From NCBI GenBank assembly GCA_028023455.1, contig JAQFVV010006200.1:4873860-4937859 (forward strand): a stretch of 64,000 nt of DNA, given 5' to 3'. Under the pieces are notes generated by a model. That model was not told the origin of the DNA. It saw nothing but the letters and a program-made list of their open reading frames with translations, and did no database searches. This stretch comes from Epiperipatus broadwayi (Eukaryota > Onychophora > Udeonychophora > Euonychophora > Peripatidae). Each line of letters starts with the position of its first letter. The stretch's first letter is position 1. The position numbers and the translations under genes were made by a program. Below, one piece after another: positions 13,736 to 23,401 of the stretch.

Positions 13736-13915
13736 CAGAGCCGGATCCAATAAGTGTGGGGCCCAATTGGATTTTTTTTTTGCGGGGCCCTCTATATATT
13801 AAATATTTAAATAAAATGCAAATTCAATATTTAGAAAAATAACTTTTTGTTAATTGTGGTGTGATGCGGGGCCTGATTGGGCCCAATCGCTCCAATCGCC
13901 TTAAATCCAGCCCTG
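13736..13915. mobile_element. hAT-like MITE with 8-bp target duplication
   Basis: This 180-bp element begins CAGAGCCGGATCC and ends GGATTTAAGGCG-type inverted sequence: the reverse complement of its right end is CAGGGCTGGATTTA. The ends therefore form an imperfect inverted repeat of CAG(A/G)GC(C/T)GGAT form. It is flanked on both sides by the identical 8-mer ACTGAGCC (13728-13735 and 13916-13923). An 8-bp duplication and CAGRGCYGG-type ends are characteristic of hAT superfamily transposons. There is no coding capacity, so it would depend on a transposase encoded elsewhere. The interior is GC-rich at both sides (GGGGCCC blocks) and AT-rich in the middle. Confidence 0.9.
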
Positions 13916-14040
13916 ACTGAGCCATATCCAAAACAGTTAAACATTGAACTTTAGTGAGTAAATAGAGTTTTACAATTATTTGTTAAAAAGTATAGCAAAT
14001 CTCAAATGATTGTGGATGTACTGGATATAAAAACATAATG

Positions 14041-14105
14041 AGATAATATATATATATATATATATATATATTATCTATATATATATATATATATGTGTCT
14101 TCAAA

Positions 14106-14139
<34 letters not shown>

Positions 14140-14150
14140 TTTGAAGACAC
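14041..14150. repeat. TA microsatellites forming two perfect palindromes
   Basis: AGATAATA(TA)nTATTATCT spans about 14041-14077. It is followed by a 14-bp perfect inverted pair, GTGTCTTCAAAGTA at 14095-14108 and its complement at 14137-14150, enclosing a TA run. These would extrude as cruciforms or form stable hairpins. Confidence 0.85.
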
Positions 14151-14277
14151 ATTCTCTAAACTTAACTTCAGAACAATCTACTGTAAGTTGAATAGACAAT
14201 AAACATTTGTTGTTATTGGTCTGGAGCTCTGATTTAGAGTACTGTTTTTAGAATCATAAAGTCATGTGATGTTTTTA

Positions 14278-14278
<1 letters not shown>

Positions 14279-14318
<40 letters not shown>
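14279..14318. repeat. (TA)n microsatellite
   Basis: Uninterrupted TA run just upstream of the Penelope-like coding remnant. Confidence 0.9.
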
Positions 14319-14319
<1 letters not shown>

Positions 14320-14371
14320 CAAATCAATGACTGCTTCAAAATGATATAAATAAATATTAGAAATACAGTAA

Positions 14372-15340
14372 TTAAAAATTGTAAAGAGAATAAAAAATAT
14401 AAACCATTTAGGAGCACTATACATTGATGATGTTTTTATATGTGGGAAGCCAAATATTATTAAAGATTTGTTTGATGAATTAAATAATATAAAATGCTTA
14501 AAATGGCTTAAAACAGATGAAAATTTAATGTGTGTTCAATTTCTAAATATTAAGATAACTGGAAACAGAGATAAACTGGATTACTATATGACTATTAAAC
14601 CAATAGCAAAAAGAGGCTACATTCTATATAAATCAAGAATACCAATGTCACATAAAATGGCAGGTTTGAAATCCTTCTTATTTAGAAATAATAATCTTTG
14701 TAAATATTCATCGGATTTGAAATGTATTTTAATGAATTGTTAAATGTTGGATATAATTATAATCATATTTATTATATTATTAAAAATTTTAATTCAAAAT
14801 ATAAATACAAAAATAATATTAATAATGATCTTAATTCTTCTGATAATAATATTTGGATATCAATACCATATATTGCAAATCAACAGGCAAGTTTCATAAA
14901 AAAAAATTATAAAGGTATATGTGACATTGCATTTTATGTATCATCTACATTAAGTAAATTAATAAATAACTCTAAAAATAAAACCTTATTTACAAATAAA
15001 AATTGTATCATTTATAAATGGATGTGTAGGTGTGGTAGTGGATATATAGGTGAATTGAAATGCACATTGGAGAAAAGAACAAAAAAGCACTTGTTATTAA
15101 AAAGATGAAGCAAAATTCTAAAGATAACTAAATAATTTATCAGCTGTTTTTTTATGACCATAATAAATCATGTATATATGGTTTTGATTTCAATTATAAT
15201 AACATATAAATATTGGAAACTGGAAGAAATAATAATAAAAGAAAAATCAAGCAAGCAATGTTAATATATAAATACAAGCAAGACTTAATCAATAGGCAGG
15301 CAGTGAATGTTAAGATCACAGAATTATGGGAAAGTTGATC
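14372..15340 (+). pseudogene. Penelope-like element: RT C-terminal part plus GIY-YIG endonuclease
   Basis: From about 14372 a frame is open through GALYIDDVFICGKPN (about 14411-14455), where YIDD is the catalytic reverse-transcriptase motif. It continues through FLNIKITGNRDKLDYY and GYILYKSRIPMSHKMAGL, matching the palm/thumb layout of Penelope-like RTs. The frame shifts near 14722-14743 and resumes to 15108 with CIIYKWMCRCGSGYIGELKC followed by an R..KH motif, a GIY-YIG nuclease signature. Beyond the stop at 15106-15108, shifted-frame sequence still reads like the nuclease C-terminus as far as about 15340. Penelope-like elements insert by this RT/GIY-YIG pair. The N-terminal RT half is absent, and the frameshifts mean this copy is dead. 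The next element starts only about 150 bp downstream. Confidence 0.85.
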
Positions 15341-15488
15341 TTTCAAAGTATTAGTTGACAAATACTATGAGGATAGTCAAAGCGCTCTGACGTTTATATT
15401 TTTTGTTCTTTTTAAAATTTTTAATTACTGTATTTTCTAATATTTATTTATAAGTTTACATATATATATATATATAAGTTTACATATA

Positions 15489-16340
15489 CATCTGGGTCTC
15501 TTTTTATGCAGATTTATTTAACACGATTTTGAAGTTACACGATTCACATTTCTCCGGAAGTCGAACTCTGATAATGCGCTATTACTTTAATTAATAAATT
15601 TCGTGCACTTACGTTATATTGAAAGTAATAGCATGATTTCCATATTTTATGTATATACACATTAAATTTTACAAGATTATAATGTAAATTTGTTCAAACA
15701 TTGTGCGTGTTAATTTTGCATTTTAAATCACATTCTGTTTTTGCTTTTTAAAAAAGAATGTAATCAATTATTAATCATTTAGTGCCCACAAGTTTATTTT
15801 TAAAAGGTGAGTAATAGCAGTGAGCACAATTAAAATTGAAAATTAAAAAATTAAAGACAAAAATAAGAATTTAATTTTTAGTTGTTAGATTAATTACTAA
15901 TTACATTGTCACCAGAAAATCATTAATGCAACATGAGAGTGATGTTGGCGCTAGTTGTATTTCCTCTTGTGAAGAATCTGATTTTTTACCAGTTTGCAAA
16001 CAAACCTGTTTATCGGCAAATGGCAATAATAATTAAAATGTGTATAAAAAATGTAAATTACTGTAAATTATGCATAAAAATATATTGTTTTGAATAAAAT
16101 TAAATATTATAGTAAAAAAAGTTTATCTTGTATCAATTTTTTTCAAATTTGAAATTTTTTATTAGTCATATTTTATTTCCTTATATTTTTTTTTTGCGCG
16201 AATTTTAAAGTATACACGATTTTTGAAAAATCACAGTCCATATCCCCCCCTTTTTCAAGGTAAGTTATGGCTATTTTTGCATGATTTCATTTGCACGTGT
16301 TTTCTGAGGAACCTATCTATCGTGTAAAATGAGACCCAGG
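15489..16340 (+). mobile_element. mariner/Tigger-like DNA transposon relic
   Basis: The two ends carry an inverted CTGGGTCTC(T/A)TTTTA (left 15492-15506; right mirrored at 16324-16339) flanked by TA on both sides (15487-15488 and 16341-16342), as expected for Tc1/mariner-superfamily TA insertion. Subterminal blocks with repeated ACACGATT and TCCGGAAGTCGAACTCTG resemble the ends of pogo/Tigger-type elements. Between about 15930 and 16035 a short open stretch rich in Glu, Ser and Asp (containing CISSCEESDF) may be the last remnant of a transposase C-terminus. No DDE domain remains, so this is an internally deleted, non-autonomous copy. Superfamily assignment rests on the ends and is moderately sure. 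Confidence 0.6.
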
Positions 16341-16388
16341 TATATATATATATGTATTGATAGTGAAGATCTTACTAAATGCACATCC

Positions 16389-16782
16389 ACAATGTTAAAA
16401 ATCTCATAGAAATTCATATGCATGTATGTAATTTCTGGTTTTGGCAACTTAACAGAATACTGTTAAATTGTTTATATTTCCCTGTAGACCACTATACAAA
16501 TATAAAATGAATTTATATTTATATATCACAAATGTATATAGAGGTAGCAAATCTTGCAAGTATTTAAAAAAAGATCAAATTAATTACATACCAGGTGTAA
16601 ACATAGTCTCTATTTAAATAGCTTTTGTATTTAATTTGATTTTTATTTAAATAAATCCTCAGATGTAAGTTTATTTTGTATTTTCATGGCAGTCTAGTAG
16701 AGACAGGAAGGTGAAAAGTGGTTTAACAGCATTCTGTTAAGTTGTCAAAACCAAAAATAACATATGTAATGTTGAAAAATTC
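16389..16782. repeat. inverted-repeat (fold-back) element 2
   Basis: The left arm (about 16389-16492) includes TTTTGGCAACTTAACAGAAT. The right arm (about 16688-16782) includes ATTCTGTTAAGTTGTCAAAA, its near-complement. Alignment extends to either side with CATATGCATGTATGTAAT pairing against ATTACATATGTTA-type sequence. The spacer is about 195 bp with its own short ATTTAAAT palindromes. No coding capacity is present. Confidence 0.7.
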
Positions 16783-16989
16783 TGTATTTTATAATATACA
16801 TATACAATAAATCACAATTTTAATATATATATATATATATAATGTATATTCAGACTTTGTTGTTTCTAAACACATTCTATACAATCATTTAAATAGTAAT
16901 AAAATAGAACTTATATATCTGTGGGTATGTGTGCATAAATTCATTAAATGCAGTCAAAATTTCAACAATACCAATATCAATACCAATCA

Positions 16990-17090
16990 ACAATCTCAAT
17001 CACAAGGCAACCTCCTTTAAACAATAAAGGTAAAATTCCACTTTTATTCATGGAGTAATATATTTATATAGACACTAAAGATTGCAACTT
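16990..17090 (+). repeat. fragment of LTR-like repeat shared with 58.0 kb
   Basis: The stretch containing ATAAAGGTAAAATTCCACTT, then TTCATGGAGTAATATATTTATATAGACA, is matched with a few substitutions at about 58005-58085. It includes an AATAAAGG polyadenylation-like signal in both copies. It is probably the end of a dispersed LTR or LINE-like repeat. Confidence 0.5.
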
Positions 17091-17099
17091 GACCATAAA

Positions 17100-18850
17100 A
17101 AGTGAAAATCGATACAATACAAATTAAAAATAAATAAACGAAAAAGATGAGAGCAAAGTTGTATGACTCAAATATCATATTAGAAGTCAAATTAACTATA
17201 ATAGTAACTATTATATAAATACAACTTGGTAATATATAGAAAAACAAAATTAGCAGTTTGTGAAGGTTTTAAAAAAATATGCAGTCACACTTTTGGTTAA
17301 GATTCAAAGATATTTTTATAATATCTCAGTCATGAATCTCTATAAAATGCAATTATTAATTATCAAACCCATTTTATAAATGTATAAAATAAATTTTTGA
17401 TAATCAAATAAATATAAATTTAAAGATACTTAAATAATTACCCTTTTTAGGAGGAAATCTTTTAAAGAACCATAGTTTAATAACACAATGTGTTAAAATA
17501 TGATTCACTGTTTATCCAGATACATCAAATGATTTATCTAAATAACTGTGTGATGTAATGAAAATACTACTCATGAAAAATGGATGTTAAGCAGGTATCA
17601 AAACTAGTTTTAACCTAATCAACACTGTAATATAATATACTTGATTCACCATCATTAAAGCTAAGCAATCGAAGCTACTGAAAGATCGAAAATAGTTAGG
17701 CTCAACAAGTACATAAAGTTAGATATTAAAAATTAACTGAAATTTTATGACAAAATGGATAAATATAGTTCAAAGTTAATTATAAAAAATATAATTGTAC
17801 ATTAATAATTAAGCAATTATAATTTTAGACAAATTATACTTATTAAGTCATTTTCAATTTAATTTCATAACAAATTTTGCATAAATACATCTTAGTGTAT
17901 TAAATAAACTTAGAGATTGGAATCAAGTATGGATCGAATTATAAATACAAAACTATGACAAATGAAAGAAAAAATATATTTTTCTTTAGATATTTATTAT
18001 ACATACAAAGAGATCTTAATGTTATAAGTTCATAAAAAATTATTCTATAATGTTTAGTTTATTTAACTGTAAAATAAATGAAATAATGCTGAAGTACTAA
18101 AAAAAAAACCCACATATATAGCTTTACATATAACTCACTGGGGATTTTCAAACTACCACATTATTTCATCAAATTCGGCCTATTAAAAAGTTATATTGTA
18201 GAATAAATGGTATATACAAATACTTATGCATGTATATATAAGTGTGAAACATGTATTTTCATATTTGAATGTGTAGGCAACAACAATAATAATTTTTAAA
18301 TAGAAGATGAACATGTAATACTTAATGAATAAAATTATAACATATACAAATTAAGAAACAACTCTATCCAACAATACATGAGATTTAAAATGATTGCTTT
18401 AGAAACTTGAAACTGTAAATCTAAATACATAGGGCAGTTTAAGTAGTTCAAAAATGCATGATCCGAATTATATATGGGACACAATAAACTTCTAATACTG
18501 TTAAAAAACATCATTTTTACTTTATATTAAAAAATACTAACAAATAATAATGACATAAACTCTTATCTATCAGGTATAAATATGCTTGAGGATATTATTC
18601 TTCCCCAGGAGTGAATAATTGTGACTTTAAATATTATAGAAAAGACAACTGACTAGGAATAAAATGTGGACATCTTTATCACAATAACTGTTCTATATAA
18701 TACATTATCACATCAATCCTGTTCTTAAATAGCAAGCAAAAAAACCCTATTACAAAACTAATATCAATAAAATACTGACATTCTTATATTCTAATAACCA
18801 TAAATTCATTCAGATATGTGCATGTGATTGAAATTTCAATTTTTTCATAT
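17100..18850. other. AT-rich non-coding stretch
   Basis: Scattered short open frames only, none recognisable. No strong repeats were noticed. Confidence 0.5.
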
Positions 18851-18854
18851 ATTT

Positions 18855-19188
18855 TTGATAACTTTGAAAATTTTAATAATTTAAAATAAATGCATACAAA
18901 TGTTTATAGAGAAAAGCTTTATTTAAATCTAAGTGGTTCATTTAAATGAACTCATTTATATCCACCATTCAAATTGTATGCAAACCCCTAGCTTGTTTAT
19001 TCTTTAATAAATATCACAAGCTCATCTGACAACTATTGCTGTGAATATGATTACCAAGTAGTCGAAAGCATGCCAAACATACCATGCTATTAGGTTTAAA
19101 TAAAGCTTTTCTTTATATACATTTGTATGTATTTATTTTAAATTACATTTTTCGAAAAAATGTTTATTAAAAGTTTTGAAAATTTTAG
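18855..19188. repeat. inverted-repeat (fold-back) element 3
   Basis: The left arm at about 18855-18932 contains ATACAAATGTTTATAGAGAA and AAGCTTTATTTAAATCTAA. The right arm at about 19091-19188 contains the complement TTAGGTTTAAATAAAGCTTT with TATACATTTGTATGTATTTA. The spacer of about 158 bp is less AT-rich. It is a third unrelated fold-back structure within 10 kb. Confidence 0.75.
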
Positions 19189-19226
19189 TAGTAACAAGTA
19201 TATTTGTGGCATTTAAGAAATATATA

Positions 19227-19311
19227 GTCAAGCGTTGGTGGCCTAGCGCTTAGCATAGCTGCCTTCCAAGCAGCTGTCTGGGTTAGCTTTTGGCATTTGA
19301 AAAAAAAAAAA
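19227..19311 (+). repeat. tRNA-Gly(TCC)-derived SINE, copy 3
   Basis: Starts GTCAAGCGTTGGTGGCCTAG and continues with TTAGCATAGCTGCCTTCCAA and GCAGCTGTCTGGGTTAGC, then an oligo-A tail. The first 50 nt from GCGTTGG match the known sequence of tRNA-Gly(TCC) through D arm and anticodon arm almost exactly. The T arm and acceptor strand are degraded (GGGTTAGCTTTTGGC in place of a canonical B box). It is therefore a SINE and not a tRNA gene, and it identifies the founder tRNA of the family. Confidence 0.9.
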
Positions 19312-19319
19312 CGTAATAT

Positions 19320-20310
19320 ATAATTAATAAAAAGATAATTAGTATCCCTTTTCTTTTTTCCTGTTCTTTTTTTTAAAAAAAAATCATATTTATTTATTTA
19401 TTTAACTTGACAAAAATTCACACATTTTTTTTATACGTAAGATAATTGCGATTTATTTAGAATAAGTTTGTATTTATCGGTTACAGTGCTGATGATTTCG
19501 TATACAATTCTCTTGTTTAGTTAAGACATGTGAAAATAATTCCATAAAGATCTTACAAATAAGTAAATGGTTTACACTAATCAGTTTAATACCTATAATT
19601 GTATCTTAATAATATTTGCAAATCAATCTGAAAGTGTCTTCAATTATTATTAAATAGTAGATCCGTGACAAAATTCAATAAGATCAAATATTTACAATTA
19701 GATAAAATTTATATGAAGAAGTAAGCAACTATTTTATTTTATTTTATTATATTTTTATATTGCATGAATAATTTTTAATTTTAAATGTTCATCAAATTTT
19801 ATGGAAATTTTTATATAAGCATATGTTAAAAGTTCTCTATTAGCAATTAAAATTTAAAACTGTCAGTTCTTATTTTGATCTGACCAAGTGCTAATTTTAT
19901 TTTATTAAGAATTTCTTGGAGGTGACAAGCTTATAATTATTATATCAAACGGATTAGAAAGAGGCTCATAAATTTAGCTTTAAATAAATGCCGAATTATA
20001 AAAAAGAAATAAGAAAAATTTTGCTTAAGTTACTAATGAGTTTTAAAACAGATTTTCTTTTCATTTCACATATTGTTTTATTTCATCGTTTGCATAATAT
20101 GGTTGTAAAACATGGATTTTATGCATTTAACGTACTTTTAAACAATTGAATAATTAAGTAACTCTAACTTCTTCATTGAAGATACATGGCATTCAAATTA
20201 CAAATAGGAAATTTCAATCTATTTTAACAAGAATTATTTAGATCTAAATAAATAACTATGTAACAATTAGTAAAATTTTAAAAGAATTTTAGTAATTTTA
20301 TTTTCAACAA
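19320..20310. other. AT-rich non-coding stretch
   Basis: No gene or strong repeat was recognised between the SINE and the LINE-like remnant. Confidence 0.5.
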
Positions 20311-20329
20311 TTTTATTATAAAACAACTT

Positions 20330-21498
20330 TATTAAAGTGAAAAATACATGTACATAAGTAATACAAATGACTCTAGGGTAAAGGAATTACAAAACAAATA
20401 AATAAACAAATAAAAACAAAAAAAAAATGGTTACATAAGAAACATAGATACAGTCTATATAGTTAATTTAAAACTTGACATATAATATGAATACAATTAA
20501 CTAGGATAAAACCAATGCAAATTCAAGACATAAAATACATATTCAAACATAAAGATTAAAGAAGTAGGGACTTCTTAAGGAAACTGAAAAAGCAGCCAAG
20601 TCTGTTCAAACATAAATTTAGATGATATAGTACTGTCTCTGGTCTTAAATTTTTTTAAGGTTTGTAAAAAGAAAGAGTCTGCATCTGGCTGTGGCAGAGT
20701 GAACAGTTTCTTACACCTGGTTAACCATACAGAATATATCAAGAAGATAGACATTCTGATGGTTGGAATGTCTCTAGAAACCACGCAATCCCTGATGGAC
20801 ATAATTTTATAGAAATCAACTTTACAGTTCTGATAGATGGTCATTTTGATTTTGCCAAGACCAATACAAGAGAGAATGATGTGAGCAAATGTCTTATCCT
20901 GATGGCAGCAGTTCATACATAGTGAATTGATAGCATCAAACTGTCTTCTGTATTTCAGGAACCAATTAGTAGGCATAGCTTGAAGATTTATTTTGACCAG
21001 ATAGTCTACGAATTTCGGTTCCAAAGCCCAGAATTTAAATAGACTAATTAGCTTCTGATTGGAAATTCCAAGCTTCGGCCTTATAGTGCTTACTTGTGGG
21101 TTAATAAGCTGATTAGCTTCCCACAGAGTAAGTTTGGACTTGAAGGCATTACCTGATATTTTATAATGTTTATTAATATCAAAGAGCAGGATGTCAAGCC
21201 TGCAAGTCAACGCAGGTGGAGGCCTGTCTGTAGGTGGAACTATGTCGGCAATTTACATGTGCCCATACTTCGGTATCAGGTTGAATACAAGCTTATGTGC
21301 TTTTTCAAATAAAATTATGAATGTAAAGAAAGCTTTTTCAAAGGTGAATATAGTGGCACCAATTTCTGTATGAATAACTTTAAAATTGGCTACATCAACA
21401 AGATTAGTGTCAATTTTATTTAAAATAACCCATATACATATTTTCACACCTACCTTTTTAAGAATTATTTTTAAATTAAAATCATTGAAAGTAAACAT
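20330..21498 (-). pseudogene. LINE-like coding remnant with zf-RVT finger
   Basis: On the minus strand a 211-codon frame (21210 to 20575) is joined, in the same frame, to an 81-codon segment (21498 to 21253) by a single TAA at about 21253-21255 and an open linker with PPTDRPPPA. The C-terminal part carries CMNCCHQDKTFAHIILSC, the C-x2-C-x7-H-x4-C spacing of the zf-RVT finger found after the reverse transcriptase in L1/Tx1-type LINEs. A downstream hydrophobic segment with SVWLTRCKKLF resembles the region following that finger. No RT catalytic motif lies between the two halves, so the N-terminal part may be ORF1-like and fused to the ORF2 tail by internal deletion. The AT-rich tract at 20330-20570 would be the 3' UTR. 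The family name is inferred. Confidence 0.55.
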
Positions 21499-21830
21499 AA
21501 AAAAAAATTACATAAAGATGCTATCGTTTGTATTTGCGTGTGCTTATATTTGTCTAATAATATGTATGTATGTGAATATAATGTATGAGCTTATATGCTG
21601 ATACGTGTGTGTGTCTATAAATAGATGCACGTTGAAATATAACATATTTAGTTAAATTTAATTTTGTAATTTCGACTTACTTTTTTTTTCTTTTAGGTTT
21701 GTTTTAATAACACTTTAGCATCTCATTAACACAGTACACTATATGTAAGGAAAAAAAATTTAAAGTTCAAATTATTCTCATAATGATTTTTTTTACTTTC
21801 ACATGGTTATTAATTCTTACAATGTCTGTT

Positions 21831-22203
<373 letters not shown>

Positions 22204-22656
22204 ATAAATACGTGAGTGCGCTAATGAGCATGTGTTGATAGGAAAATAAATAGAGTGATAATGAATAAACTAACTTGGTATTGGAATTTATTTTGTAAGT
22301 GAACATCAATCATTATCTAATAACAACAATAATAATAACAACAAAATTAATTTAATGTAACCATTTTACTACGATGATTTTGTCCAAATATTGGCAGTTG
22401 GATTAACCACAGTTTTTATTACATAATCAAGAATAAAATAAAATTATTAAAATTAATATTAATAATATTATTAATGAAATAACACAATTAAATTGCAAAG
22501 AAAGTCTTAGAACAGAGAGAAAGCAGATTTTAATAGACATTATTCTATTGAAATATAAAAAGTAAGGTGAAGATATCACATTACACAATCCTAGCTTGGC
22601 ATCTTTTAATAATTTTATCTAGAATAAAATTTAACATTATCATTATTATTTATATA

Positions 22657-23068
22657 TATAGGGTATATGAGCACAGACTTTCACACAACCCACCACTCTC
22701 CACTTTATCTCACAATACTGATACACTTGAACACATATATGTCGAAAAGATAAATAATCACCAATATCCGTATTTCATGCTAAACCAGCAATCATCAGTT
22801 GGGCCAGATTACCATCTCTACACATATATGCTATAAGTGCTCAGATATATATTAAGATAGCCAATCCTCATACTTTAATGGACAGGCTTCAATCAACTCC
22901 ACACTCCAACTTTTCAACCATCCATCCAATTGAAAATCTGATGATGGAAATATATATATTGGTGATTATTTATCTTTTCGACATATATGTGTTCAAGGGT
23001 ATCAGTGTTGTGAGATAGAGTGGAGAGTGGTGGGTTGTGTGAAAGTCTGTGCTCATATATCCTATATA
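22657..23068. mobile_element. fold-back repeat 4 with possible 14-bp flanking duplication
   Basis: The left arm (22657-22767) reads from GAGCACAGACTTTCACACAA to GATAAATAATCACCAATAT. The right arm (22954-23068) is its reverse complement with few mismatches (ATATTGGTGATTATTTATCT to TTGTGTGAAAGTCTGTGCTC). The spacer is about 186 bp. The 14-mer TCATTATTATTTAT lies outside both arms, at 22640-22653 and 23100-23113, and may be a target site duplication. A one-armed relative sits at 10340-10550, which shows a dispersed family. There is no protein-coding capacity. Confidence 0.8.
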
Positions 23069-23401
23069 GACATAGGTATATAATAAGCCTGTGTTTCAGT
23101 CATTATTATTTATGTACATATGGTATTTGGCGAAATAAACCTTCAAAGTGCTAGCTATATGGTTTACTCCCTAGTTTCAAACTTCATTACACACAGAAAA
23201 AAAATGAATTCAATTTTATCTTCGAATCTAAGGTCTTATATAAACATGTATATTAGATAATGATAATGAGAGTAAATTTTAAATTAACACAGATATTCTC
23301 AAAACTTTCTTTCTCCAAACCTTATATATTTACCAATCTATAATATTCCATCTTTACATATTTGATAATGAGGAGAAATAAATTTTCTTTGTAAATTGAA
23401 T

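Noticed and set aside
19231-19295. Possible functional tRNA-Gly(TCC) gene
   Set aside because: The T arm and acceptor strand do not pair and the B box is degraded. An oligo-A tail follows and four other copies share a non-tRNA extension, so it is a SINE.
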